Part shown: one piece after another, positions 15,838 to 23,531 of the stretch
Layout: each line of letters starts with the position of its first letter
Position numbering within the stretch: the stretch's first letter is position 1
Origin: Streptomyces muensis
Lineage (GTDB): Bacteria; Actinomycetota; Actinomycetes; Streptomycetales; Streptomycetaceae
Assembly: GCF_021474425.1 (NCBI RefSeq)
Contig: NZ_JAKEIP010000079.1
Span: 1-33,107, forward strand
Length of the DNA stretch: 33,107 bases
Reading direction: 5' to 3'
The notes under the pieces: generated by a model
What the model was told of the DNA's origin: nothing
Databases searched by the model: none
The model's input: only the letters and a program-made list of their open reading frames with translations
Translations under genes and position numbers: made by a program

Positions 15838-17298
15838 TTACGAGCTCTTAGTGCGGTTGTGCCGGGTCTTCTCCCGGACCAGTGAGATCACGATCACCAG
15901 GACGGCCACGAGTACGGAGAGCAAGACCTGGCTACGGCCGCCACCCTCGCTGTCGTCGGTGAGCATATAGAGGAGCACGAACGAGATCATCCCGATCGTC
16001 GCCCACGTCAGATACGGGAAGAGCCACATCCGCACGACGAGCTTGTCCGGGCTCTCGCGCAGGATGATCCCCCGCATCTTCAGTTGCGAGAAGCAGATGA
16101 CCAGCCATACGAAGAGCGCGACCGCGCCGGAGGAGTTCAACAGGAACTGGAAGACCGTGTCCGGCCACAGGTAGTTGAAGGCAACGGCGACGAAACCGAA
16201 GGCCACCGAGGCCAGGATCGCGGTCTGCGGGACACCACGGGCGTTCGTGCGGACGAAGGACTGCGGCGCGTCGCCCCGCTGGCCGAGGGAGAAGGCCATG
16301 CGGGAGGCGGTGTAGAGGCCGGAGTTGAGACAGGACAGCACGGCGGTCAGCACGACGACGTTCATGATCTGCCCGGCGTGCGGGATGCCGATCGAGTCCA
16401 GGGCCGCCACGTAGGAGCCGTCCTTCTTGATCGAGGGGTCGTTCCACGGCAGCAGCGAGACCACGACGAGGATCGACCCGACGTAGAAGACCCCGACTCG
16501 CCAGATGACGCTCCTGGTTGCCTTGGCGACCGCCCGCCGAGCGTCCGGGGACTCGCCGGCGGCGAGGGTGACGATCTCGCTGCCCATGAAGGAGAAGACG
16601 ACCAGCAGAATGCCGGTGAGGATCGCGCCGGGGCCGTTGGGGAGGAAGCCGCCGTGCTCGGTGAGATTGCCGAAGCCGGTCGCGGCGTGGTCGGAGCCGG
16701 GCAGCACACCGAAGATCGCCAGACCGCCGAGGACGATGAAGCCCGCGATGGCGACGACCTTGATGCCCGCGAACCAGAACTCGAACTCGCCGAAGGAGCC
16801 GACCGAGGCCAGGTTCGTGGCGGTGAGCACCACCATCACGATCAGTGCCCATGCCCACTGCGGTACGGCCGGCACCCATTGCTCCAGGATGACCGCACCC
16901 GCGGTCGCCTCCACGGCGAGCACGACGACCCAGAAGAACCAGTACAGCCAGCCGATCGAGAAACCGGCCCAGCGGCCGAGCGCCCGGTCCGCGTAGGCGG
17001 AGAAGGAGCCGGAGGTCGGATTGGCCGCGGCCATCTCGCCGAGCATCCGCATCACGAAGACGACCAGGGCGCCGACCAGTACATACGACACCAGAATGCC
17101 GGGTCCGGCGGCAGCGATACCGGAGGCGGAACCCACGAAGAGGCCGGCGCCGATCACTCCGCCGATGGCGATCATCGACAGATGGCGGTTCTTGAGACCG
17201 GCTCGCAGACCGGCCTGTTCCGGAGGCAGGCCATCTGCGGGCGGGGCGGTGTCTGCTGCCAGAGAACCAGGGGGACGTGTAGTCATGTCGACATCCAT
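15838..17298 (-). CDS. APC-superfamily amino acid permease (GABA-permease-like)
   Basis: 486 residues from ATG 17298 (ATG 17286 is equally plausible; neither has a clear ribosome binding site). After a hydrophilic start, GLKNRHLSMIAIGGVIGAGL is the first helix with the substrate-backbone-binding GVIGAG motif. EMAAANPTSGSFSAYADRAL is the loop typical of the amino-acid transporter (AAT) subfamily that includes GabP. About twelve hydrophobic segments follow, with SFMGSEIVTLAAGESPDARR and SCLNSGLYTASRMAFSLGQR conserved. It imports an amino acid or GABA by proton symport; the exact substrate cannot be read. A PucR gene lies directly upstream on the same strand, and the gene ends at a strong terminator. 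Confidence 0.88.
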   Translation of the reverse strand: MDVDMTTRPPGSLAADTAPPADGLPPEQAGLRAGLKNRHLSMIAIGGVIGAGLFVGSASGIAAAGPGILVSYVLVGALVVFVMRMLGEMAAANPTSGSFSAYADRALGRWAGFSIGWLYWFFWVVVLAVEATAGAVILEQWVPAVPQWAWALIVMVVLTATNLASVGSFGEFEFWFAGIKVVAIAGFIVLGGLAIFGVLPGSDHAATGFGNLTEHGGFLPNGPGAILTGILLVVFSFMGSEIVTLAAGESPDARRAVAKATRSVIWRVGVFYVGSILVVVSLLPWNDPSIKKDGSYVAALDSIGIPHAGQIMNVVVLTAVLSCLNSGLYTASRMAFSLGQRGDAPQSFVRTNARGVPQTAILASVAFGFVAVAFNYLWPDTVFQFLLNSSGAVALFVWLVICFSQLKMRGIILRESPDKLVVRMWLFPYLTWATIGMISFVLLYMLTDDSEGGGRSQVLLSVLVAVLVIVISLVREKTRHNRTKSS

Positions 17299-17448
17299 TG
17301 AGTGGTTGGGAGGGCCTGGCGCGGAGTGGATGGCCCCGGGAAAGCGGTCACGGCATGGAGCGTCTCGCTCTGCCTCCTTGTGGGAGGTGAGCCGTGTCAC
17401 TTGGGGAAATGGATTTGCGCAAGCTTATGAGGGGCCACGGGCCGACAT

Positions 17449-17469
17449 GTTTGTGAATGATGAACAAAC
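17449..17469. promoter_or_regulatory. Inverted repeat GTTTGT-N9-ACAAAC upstream of the permease
   Basis: A perfect 6-bp inverted repeat with an AT-rich 9-base centre, about 150 bp upstream of the permease start in the gap after PucR. It is a plausible operator for PucR or GntR; only one copy was found. Confidence 0.3.
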
Positions 17470-17473
17470 TTGC

Positions 17474-17503
17474 CCGCATTGCCTGTGCAACCGGACAATG
17501 CGG
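17474..17503 (-). terminator. Hairpin after the PucR gene
   Basis: CCGCATTG (17474-17481) pairs with CAATGCGG (17496-17503) across a 14-base loop, starting 8 bases past the PucR stop on the minus strand. It would partly separate PucR from permease transcription. Confidence 0.5.
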
Positions 17504-17511
17504 AGGCGTCG

Positions 17512-19143
17512 TCAGGTGGACGACGGAAGCCGCAGCTGGAGCATGGCCAGTAGGCGCTGGTCGGGACGGCTCAGATCGAGACCGGTCAGCTCCTCAGCCC
17601 GACGAAGGCGGTAACGCAGCGTGTTGGGGTGCACATGCAGCTGGCCTGCGGCCTCCCGGACGTCACCGAGCGCATTCAGATAGGCCAGCAGGGACTCGGC
17701 CAGCCGCCCCTGGTGCCGGCTGTCGTGCGCCACCAGGGCGGTCAGCCGAGGGTCCCGTATTTCGGGGTGAGCGGAGAGCAGCGTCAGCATCTCGCTGACC
17801 AGCACTTCCGCCTGGATGTCCGGCAGTGCGGCGACCGCGGTGGGAAGGTCGGCACTCATCATGGCGTCGAGGATGCGATCGGCCTCCCGGCGCGACTCAG
17901 GGACGTCCCCGAGCCCGGACACCACACAACCGACCGAGCCCCTCAATGGCAGGCCCAGGTGACGACGTGCTGCATCGGTGATCTCCTGGCACCAGCCGCG
18001 CAGCGTGTCCGTGTCGATACTGCGAGGCAGCTGGGGCAGAAGCACATAGATACGGGGATCGAGCTGCGTGACCAGCGCGTTGCGGTGCCGGGCGGCGATG
18101 TGCACCGAGATCAGATTGGTGACCTCGGTGTGGGTCAGCTCCGGCGCGGCGACCACCTCCGCGGTCCCGTACGAGAACCCCAGGACGGCGGCTGGCAGGG
18201 TGGCGTCGTACCCCAGGTGCGTAGCGAGCGGCTGCGGCCCGGTACTTCCCTCCAGCAGCCCGGCCAGCAGGGTCCGGGTGAGCGTCACATTCTCGGAGAG
18301 CTCTCGGCGGCGGCGCACCAGGTGGTGCGCGGCAACCCGGGCGGCACCCAGAAGTGCCTGTTCCGAGTGTTCGGACAGGGGTGACGAGCTCTCCTGCACC
18401 CAGATGGTGCCCAACTGCCGGTCCCCGGACCGGATCGCCACCGCGAGGCGGCGGCGGATCCCCAGCTCCGGGTGGCTGTCGATACCGATCACCTGGTCAC
18501 TGGAGTGCAGGTGCTGGAAGACGCCCCACTCGCGCAGCTTCGCCAGAAATGCCTCCGGTCCCTGCCAGCCGAGAATGGAGCGCCGCCGCAGGTCGTCGAT
18601 CTCGTCGGAGTCGGTGGACCGAGAGTAGGCGAGCACCCGGTTGGCGGAGTCCTCGATGCTGACAACGCCGCTGGTGAGGACAGCGGTGGTCTGGGCGAGG
18701 GAGAACAAGTCGCCCTCCTGCGCCCCTACGCTGGGGTATCCCGGAGGGGCATCGTCGAGGGCGGCGCGGGCCAGCGCGTGCACCTGCTCCCAGCGCGCTT
18801 CACCGCGCAGCGAGAGCAGAGCCACGCCGACCTCAGCGGCGGTCTCACCAAGGGCTGTGGCCTGACCGGCACCGTCCAGCTTCACCACGACGGCGGTGGC
18901 TCCATCACGGGCGGCGGCCCGCAGTGCGGGAAGGGCGGCGCGGCCACGGGCACCGATGAGGAGGACCAACTCGCCCAGCTGGGCGCTCGGAGGGTCCTCG
19001 GGGTCGAGCAGGGCAACGCTTCGGATCTCGACGTCGAGGCCGGCGGGGGCGACCTGCATCTCCACCAACGAGTCGCCCAGAGCCATCAGCAACTGGCGCA
19101 GGCTGATGCTCGCTGCGGAGGAAGGCACTGCGGCCGGATCCAT
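17512..19143 (-). CDS. PucR-family transcriptional regulator
   Basis: 543 residues from ATG 19143, with AAAGG 8 bases upstream. The N-terminal part (about 10-130) is a PucR-like sensory domain (SISLRQLLMALGDSLVEMQV, LGELVLLIGARGRAALPALR). The middle has GGDEF-like/CdaR_GGDEF character (LGYDATLPAAVLGFSYGTAE, RIYVLLPQLPRSIDTDTLRG). The C-terminal HTH_30 domain is DVREAAGQLHVHPNTLRYRL followed by RRAEELTGLDLSRPDQRLLA, diagnostic of PucR/CdaR regulators. Such regulators usually activate adjacent catabolic or transport genes in response to a nitrogenous metabolite. The likely targets here are the permease downstream and possibly the divergent catabolic operon. It lies 165 bp after the GntR gene and probably has its own promoter. 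Confidence 0.92.
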   Translation of the reverse strand: MDPAAVPSSAASISLRQLLMALGDSLVEMQVAPAGLDVEIRSVALLDPEDPPSAQLGELVLLIGARGRAALPALRAAARDGATAVVVKLDGAGQATALGETAAEVGVALLSLRGEARWEQVHALARAALDDAPPGYPSVGAQEGDLFSLAQTTAVLTSGVVSIEDSANRVLAYSRSTDSDEIDDLRRRSILGWQGPEAFLAKLREWGVFQHLHSSDQVIGIDSHPELGIRRRLAVAIRSGDRQLGTIWVQESSSPLSEHSEQALLGAARVAAHHLVRRRRELSENVTLTRTLLAGLLEGSTGPQPLATHLGYDATLPAAVLGFSYGTAEVVAAPELTHTEVTNLISVHIAARHRNALVTQLDPRIYVLLPQLPRSIDTDTLRGWCQEITDAARRHLGLPLRGSVGCVVSGLGDVPESRREADRILDAMMSADLPTAVAALPDIQAEVLVSEMLTLLSAHPEIRDPRLTALVAHDSRHQGRLAESLLAYLNALGDVREAAGQLHVHPNTLRYRLRRAEELTGLDLSRPDQRLLAMLQLRLPSST

Positions 19144-19308
19144 TGACGTCGCCTTTGTTGGGAACCATGCCGGGCCCTGATGTTATCTGCCCGAGCCAGG
19201 GGACTGTTCCGTGGCAGAGAAGCCATCGAAGGCATCGTTCAAGCCAAGAGCCGGGCGCCGCCCCCGAAGAGGCGAAACCGGCCCTGATCCGCTGTGGGAG
19301 GAAAACGC

Positions 19309-20037
19309 TCAGCCGGCGGCACCAGGCCTCACGTCCGGCACACCGGTGGGCAACCCCGCCATCACCGCCCGTCGACTCGCCCTGACGTGCTCACGCATCA
19401 CCTGCTCGGCGCTGTCGCCGTCCTTCTCGAGGATCAGCTCGAGGACGCGGTGGTGCTCACGGTCCGATTGCAGAGCACGGCCCGGCTGGCTCAGCGATGT
19501 ATTCACCAGCCGGGAGTAGGCCAGCTGGTTCATCAGCATCCGGTAGTGGGCCTCCAACTTGTTGTTGTCGGCTCCCGAGATGAGCAGGTCGTGGAACTCC
19601 TGGACCAGTTCCGCGTACCGCCCCCGGTCGTCCCTCGCCACCGCCTCGTCGGCCTCGCTCAGGTTCCGCTCCAGCAGGTCGATCTCCGCGACGCGGCCGC
19701 GCCGGGCGAGGAGGCGGGCGGCCGCGCCCTCGAGGAGTTCCTTCATCTCGAAGAGTTCCGTGATCTCGCGGCGGGAGGGCGTGGTGACGAACGTCCCCAC
19801 GCGGGGTCGGATCTCGACCAGGCCTTCGGTCTGGAGCTGCTTGAGGGCTTCGCGCACCGGTGTACGACTGACGCCGAACTCCTCCGCGAGTGCGAGCTCC
19901 GAGAGCGGAGCCCCGGGCTCTATGTCGCCCTTGATGATCCGCCGGCGCATTTCGGCGATCACCCTGGCCTGCATCGACCCTCCCCCAGCCGCCGGCCGGG
20001 GGGATCCCCACTTCGGTTCGCTCTGTGCGCGATTCAC
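19309..20037 (-). CDS. GntR-family regulator, FCD (FadR) subfamily
   Basis: 242 residues from GTG 20037, which has GGAGGAG 6 bases upstream; ATG 19974 (preceded by GGGGGAGGG) is an alternative start. The N-terminal winged helix is MRRRIIKGDIEPGAPLSELA followed by EEFGVSRTPVREALKQLQTE and the wing PRVGTFVTTP. The C-terminal all-helical FCD domain contains ELFEMKELLEGAAARLLARR, EFHDLLISGADNNKL and REHHRVLELILEKDGDSAEQ. The metal-binding Asp/His positions typical of FCD are present (EFHD; EHH). FCD regulators bind small carboxylic acids and usually repress neighbouring catabolic operons. It is the last gene of the BCCT-SnoaL-reductase set, 34 bp after the flavin reductase. A palindrome in the divergent promoter region is a candidate operator. 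Confidence 0.92.
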   Translation of the reverse strand: MNRAQSEPKWGSPRPAAGGGSMQARVIAEMRRRIIKGDIEPGAPLSELALAEEFGVSRTPVREALKQLQTEGLVEIRPRVGTFVTTPSRREITELFEMKELLEGAAARLLARRGRVAEIDLLERNLSEADEAVARDDRGRYAELVQEFHDLLISGADNNKLEAHYRMLMNQLAYSRLVNTSLSQPGRALQSDREHHRVLELILEKDGDSAEQVMREHVRASRRAVMAGLPTGVPDVRPGAAG

Positions 20038-20071
20038 CGAACTCTCCTCCGTCTCCCGAGCCGCCCGCCGG

Positions 20072-20575
20072 TCATCCCAGCGGCGCCAGTGCGCCGCCGT
20101 CGAAGAACTTACCCGCGCTGTAGACCATCGGATGACGCTCGGAGACAACGGCGTGCACCACCCGGCAGATGAACACGGTGTGGGTGCTGGCCTGCAACCG
20201 CTCGCGGATCTCGACCTCCATCTGCGCACTGCTCCGGGCGATCAGCGGGCTGCCGAACGGGCCACTTTCCCACTCCACCTTCTCGAACTTGTCCGTGGCC
20301 TTGCTCGCAAACGTACCGACGACGTCCAACTGGTCCGTGGACAGGATGTTGATCGCGAGGTGGCTCGCGCTGAACAGACAGTCGTGGGTGGACGAGGTGC
20401 GCTGGATGCACACCATCACGGTGGCGGGGTCGAGCGAGATGCTCGAGAACGCGTTGACGGCCAGCCCCCTGGGGACCGCCCCGTCCATTGCGGTCACGAC
20501 CGTGACACCGGTGACGAACTGCCGGTTGACCTGCTTCATCACATCGAGGTCGGGCTTCGAGGCGAGTGGGGTCAT
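20072..20575 (-). CDS. Flavin reductase (NAD(P)H:FMN) of two-component monooxygenase
   Basis: 167 residues from ATG 20575, which has AAGGAG 7 bases upstream; ATG 20593 lacks one. Flavin reductase-like domain: FVTGVTVVTAMDGAVPRGLA, AVNAFSSISLDPATVMVCIQ, SHLAINILSTDQLDVVGTFA and FICRVVHAVVSERHPMVYSA. These are the usual signatures of the class that supplies FMNH2 by diffusion to a separate oxygenase. No other flavin-dependent monooxygenase is intact in the window except the luciferase-like one at 26542-27585, so the two are presumed partners although on opposite strands. It is co-transcribed with the BCCT transporter, SnoaL-like protein and GntR gene. Confidence 0.9.
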   Translation of the reverse strand: MTPLASKPDLDVMKQVNRQFVTGVTVVTAMDGAVPRGLAVNAFSSISLDPATVMVCIQRTSSTHDCLFSASHLAINILSTDQLDVVGTFASKATDKFEKVEWESGPFGSPLIARSSAQMEVEIRERLQASTHTVFICRVVHAVVSERHPMVYSAGKFFDGGALAPLG

Positions 20576-20600
20576 GGATGTGCTCCTTGTCATCTTGATC

Positions 20601-20639
20601 GTCAGTCCTGTCCCACGTGACTTGTCAGTCCTGCCCCAC
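20601..20639 (-). repeat. Tandem 23-bp partial duplication over a stop codon
   Basis: GTCAGTCCTGTCCCAC (20601-20616) and GTCAGTCCTGCCCCAC (20624-20639) differ by one base and are 23 bp apart. On the minus strand the second copy encodes the last residues VGQD and stop of the SnoaL-like protein; the first is a duplicate of that ending in the intergenic gap. It looks like a slippage duplication. Confidence 0.65.
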
Positions 20640-21050
20640 CCGGATGACGCCCAGCGCCGAGAGCAGCGCCCGCGGATCCCACGTCACGTGCTCCTCGACG
20701 ATCCTGTCGTCCTCGAAGCGGGCGAAGGTGGCGCCGCTGACCTCGACGCGCCGTTTGGTGGCGGGGACACCGAGGAGCGAGCTCTGGTGGGTTCCGGTGC
20801 TGTGCCAGCGGATCGCGGCCCGGTCTCCCTCGATCACGATGTCGTCGATGGTCGTCACCAGGTCGGGGAAGGCGGACCGGGTCGAGACGATGGATGCCTT
20901 GAAGGCCGCCAGGTCCTGCGGGTGCGGATCCTGGCTGTACCGGAGGTAGGCCGGGCTCAGCAGCGCGTCGAGGGCATCGACGTCTCCCTGGCCCCAGGCC
21001 GCGGCCCACGCCTTCTCGATCAGTCCACGACGGGCGTCAGAGTTCGACAC
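20625..21050 (-). CDS. SnoaL-like / ester-cyclase-fold protein
   Basis: 141 residues. The SnoaL/NTF2-like cone fold is indicated by AWAAAWGQGDVDALDALLSP, YLRYSQDPHPQDLAAFKASI, STRSAFPDLVTTIDDIVIEG, DRAAIRWHSTGTHQ and GATFARFEDDRIVEEHVTWD. The last motif contains the usual active-site or ligand-contact residues. Family members are polyketide cyclases, small hydrolases or ligand-binding proteins, and in catabolic clusters some assist isomerisation or hydrolysis of ring-cleavage products. The start overlaps the BCCT stop by 14 bases, indicating translational coupling; the flavin reductase follows after 49 bp. Confidence 0.85.
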   Translation of the reverse strand: MSNSDARRGLIEKAWAAAWGQGDVDALDALLSPAYLRYSQDPHPQDLAAFKASIVSTRSAFPDLVTTIDDIVIEGDRAAIRWHSTGTHQSSLLGVPATKRRVEVSGATFARFEDDRIVEEHVTWDPRALLSALGVIRVGQD

Positions 21051-22641
21051 CGGCCTTCTCCTTTCTGTCTGCGCACAGTTCCTTCCAGAAGGACACCGCC
21101 AGACCGGCGATGATCACGAGGAAGGGCAACGACGTCACGATGACGGTGTTCTGCAGGGCGTTCAGTCCTCCGGCGAGCATGAGGACGACAGCGGTGACAC
21201 CGGTGAGGACGCCCCAAAGGATGAGCACCGAACGGCGCGGAGTGAGCGATCCGTCCGAGGTCATCATGGACAGCACATAGGTGTTGGCGTCCGCACCGGA
21301 GACGAAGAACATCACGACCAGGATGATCGCGATCAGCGAAGTGACCGAGGCCAGCGGGAAATGGTCCAGGGTCGCGAAGAACGCGCTGTTGATGTCGGCC
21401 GCCGTCTGCTTGGCGATGTCACCCTTCTCGAACATGTCGATGTGGATGGCGGTGCCGCCGAAGACCGTGAACCAGGTGAAGAACACCACGCTGGGGACGA
21501 CCAGTACGCCCATGATGAAGCCACGGATGGTTCGTCCCCGCGAGATGCGGGCCAGGAAGACGCCGACGAAGGCGCCCCAGGAGACCCACCAAGCCATCAT
21601 GAAGTAGGTCCACCACTGCATCCACTCGAGCCCGCCGAACGCGGTGCCTTGCAGGCTCATCCGGAAGAAGTCGGTGGCCCACTGGCCCACGGACTCGATG
21701 TACAGGTTCGCGATGAACACGGTCGGGCCGGCGACCAGCATGAACACGAACAGCGCGACAGCCAGCAGTGAACTGCCCTGGCTCAGGAACTTGATGCCCT
21801 TGCTGACACCGGTCACCGCCGAGAGCGTGAAGATCGAGGTGACGGCGGCGATGATGAGCACCTGGGTCACGTTGTTGACCGGCATCCCCCACAGCCTGCC
21901 GAGACCGTTGTTGACCTGGAGGGCTCCGAGGCCCAGGGAGGTCGTCGTGCCGAAGAGTGTCGCGAACACGGCGAGCACGTCGATCGTCTTGCCGATCGGC
22001 CCGTCCACGCGGTCGCCGAGCAGCGGCCGGAACATCTGGCTCACCAGGGTGCGTCGGCCTTTGCGGTGGGTGGAGTACGCGATCACCAGACCGAAGACGG
22101 CGAAGATCGCCCAGGCCTGCAGGCCCCAGTCGAAGTAGGAGTACTGCAGGGCACGCACCGCTGCCGCCGGAGTGTTCGGCTCGGCGAGGCCGTGCGGCGG
22201 CGTGGCCAGGTGGGAGATCGGCTCGGCGACGCCGTAGGAGACCAGTCCAATACCCATCACCGCGCTGAGGATCATGGCGAACCAGGTGAGCGTCGAGAAC
22301 TCCGGGCGGTCCGAGTCCTTGCCCAGCCGGATGTCTCCGGCAGGACTGAAGGCCAGGAACACCAGGAAGATCAGGATGGCCAGCGTAACCACCAGGTAGG
22401 ACCAGCCGAACGTGGCCGTCACCCAGTTCAACGACTTGTTGGTGACTGTGTTCAGGTTGTCCGTGAAGAGCACCGCCCAGGCTACGAAGACGGTGGAGAT
22501 ACCGAGCGAGGTCCAGAAAACGGAACCGAGTCGCCCACCGCTGTCGCGGCCGGCCTCGGTGCCGTCCGTGGTGCATTCCCCACCGCTCGCCGACGACGTC
22601 GCGGGCGTCGTTTCCTCGCCCGTTCCAAGGTGACTGGACAT
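21037..22641 (-). CDS. BCCT-family (betaine/carnitine/choline) transporter
   Basis: 534 residues from ATG 22641, with AAGGAG 5 bases upstream. Twelve membrane segments are expected. BCCT hallmarks are WFAMILSAVMGIGLVSYGVA then EPISHLATPP, LQYSYFDWGLQAWAIFAVFG, the signature MQWWTYFMMAWWVSWGAFVG with GVFLARISRGRTIRGFIMGV, and the aromatic segment VVFFTWFTVFGGTA. BCCT carriers import quaternary ammonium or betaine-type compounds driven by Na+ or H+, or exchange them. Placement beside oxidative catabolic genes suggests nutrient uptake rather than osmoprotection. A TTGACG-17-CTTACT promoter lies 52-80 bp upstream, and it is divergent from the DUF1185 operon. Confidence 0.93.
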   Translation of the reverse strand: MSSHLGTGEETTPATSSASGGECTTDGTEAGRDSGGRLGSVFWTSLGISTVFVAWAVLFTDNLNTVTNKSLNWVTATFGWSYLVVTLAILIFLVFLAFSPAGDIRLGKDSDRPEFSTLTWFAMILSAVMGIGLVSYGVAEPISHLATPPHGLAEPNTPAAAVRALQYSYFDWGLQAWAIFAVFGLVIAYSTHRKGRRTLVSQMFRPLLGDRVDGPIGKTIDVLAVFATLFGTTTSLGLGALQVNNGLGRLWGMPVNNVTQVLIIAAVTSIFTLSAVTGVSKGIKFLSQGSSLLAVALFVFMLVAGPTVFIANLYIESVGQWATDFFRMSLQGTAFGGLEWMQWWTYFMMAWWVSWGAFVGVFLARISRGRTIRGFIMGVLVVPSVVFFTWFTVFGGTAIHIDMFEKGDIAKQTAADINSAFFATLDHFPLASVTSLIAIILVVMFFVSGADANTYVLSMMTSDGSLTPRRSVLILWGVLTGVTAVVLMLAGGLNALQNTVIVTSLPFLVIIAGLAVSFWKELCADRKEKAGVEL

Positions 22642-22692
22642 GAAACTCCTTGGGTCGCGGCTCGACGGCCATCCGTTCTGGCATACAAGCAG

Positions 22693-22721
22693 CAGTAAGG
22701 CATGGCACAGATGGAGCGTCA
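22693..22721 (-). promoter_or_regulatory. Candidate promoter of the BCCT operon
   Basis: On the minus strand TTGACG (22716-22721) is followed after 17 bases by CTTACT (22693-22698). This predicts a start near 22686 and a 5' leader of about 45 bases containing the AAGGAG site. The -35 is good and the -10 is weak, which fits an activated promoter. Confidence 0.45.
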
Positions 22722-22764
22722 AGGGTTCGGTCGAGCGGAATCACATCACAACTTTGCGTGCCGC

Positions 22765-22791
22765 TTATAAGTCCAGGTCGTGGACCCATAA
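22765..22791. promoter_or_regulatory. 27-bp imperfect palindrome, candidate operator
   Basis: TTATAAGTCCA, spacer GGTCG, TGGACCCATAA. Nine of eleven positions in the arms are complementary (mismatches AA/CC). It lies between the two divergent promoters, about 44 bp upstream of the BCCT -35 and 75 bp upstream of the DUF1185 -35. It is the most likely binding site for the linked GntR or PucR regulator. Confidence 0.5.
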
Positions 22792-22866
22792 TCCCAGGTC
22801 ATTGGCTTCAACATTGATCTCGGCAGGTGGGCCGAAGAGCATTCGGGCGCCCCTACCTCTTCCCCC

Positions 22867-22896
22867 TTGACCGATACAAGAGACGACACCTATCGT
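22867..22896 (+). promoter_or_regulatory. Promoter of the catabolic operon, probably leaderless
   Basis: TTGACC (22867-22872), an 18-base spacer and TATCGT (22891-22896) form a good housekeeping-type promoter. Transcription would start near 22903, within two bases of the ATG at 22905, so the first gene would be translated from a leaderless mRNA. Confidence 0.6.
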
Positions 22897-22904
22897 CCTG
22901 TGGC

Positions 22905-23531
22905 ATGCAAGAGCGCATGGATCACTTCGACGAGAGCATCGGTCTCCGCAAGCTCGTGCTCTACCGCGACGTCGTCCTGACCGAGGCGGGCGCGGCACCC
23001 GCACAGCCCGCGCGGCGGGCCAGCGTCGCCGCTGTCATCCGGAACCCGTGGGCAGGTACGGGCCCGACGGCTGATCTGTCCCGGGAGCAGAAGCGCATCG
23101 CCCCCGTCCTCGCCTCGTTGCTCACCGGCCGGCTCGTCGCCGCGTTGGGCGGCGTGGACGAGATCGAGTCGTTCGGCAAGGCCGCCATCGTCGGCACCGC
23201 GGGCGAGATCGAGCACGCCGGTGCCCTCATCCACACCCCGTACTTCGGCAACCTGGTGCGGGAGTTCCTCCAGGGCGAGTCGATCATCTGCTTCGCCGAC
23301 ACGCGTGCCGAAGCGGGTGAGACGCTGGTCGTGCCGCTCTGGCACAAGACACACGCCTCGACGCGCAGCCACTACCAGACCATCAGTGCCCGAGTCTCCG
23401 ACGCTCCGCGCGCGGACGAGATCGTCGTCGTCGCGGCCGCGTCCACGGGACCGCGTCCGCACCCCCGTATCGGGGACCGCATGACCGACCCCGTCGTCAC
23501 CACCGAAACCCTGGAGGTTGTCGCCTCATGA
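22905..23531 (+). CDS. DUF1185 (AA_synth) family protein, first paralogue
   Basis: 208 residues from ATG 22905, chosen for its coincidence with the predicted transcription start; ATG 22917 is an alternative. Family motifs: RRASVAAVIRNPWAGTG (about 38-54), SFGKAAIVGTAGEIEHAGAL (about 89-108), TRSHYQTISARVSDAPRADE (about 157-176). DUF1185 proteins were once annotated as amino acid synthesis proteins and have no confirmed reaction that I can name. They recur in catabolic operons with aldehyde dehydrogenases and hydrolases. It has about 35% visible similarity to the next gene, so the pair arose by duplication and may form a heteromer. Stop and next start overlap as ATGA. Confidence 0.88.
   Translation: MQERMDHFDESIGLRKLVLYRDVVLTEAGAAPAQPARRASVAAVIRNPWAGTGPTADLSREQKRIAPVLASLLTGRLVAALGGVDEIESFGKAAIVGTAGEIEHAGALIHTPYFGNLVREFLQGESIICFADTRAEAGETLVVPLWHKTHASTRSHYQTISARVSDAPRADEIVVVAAASTGPRPHPRIGDRMTDPVVTTETLEVVAS

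Noticed and set aside
16084..17301. 405-residue plus-strand open frame across the permease
   Set aside because: Extremely acidic and His-rich, a typical complement of a membrane protein gene; no start signal.
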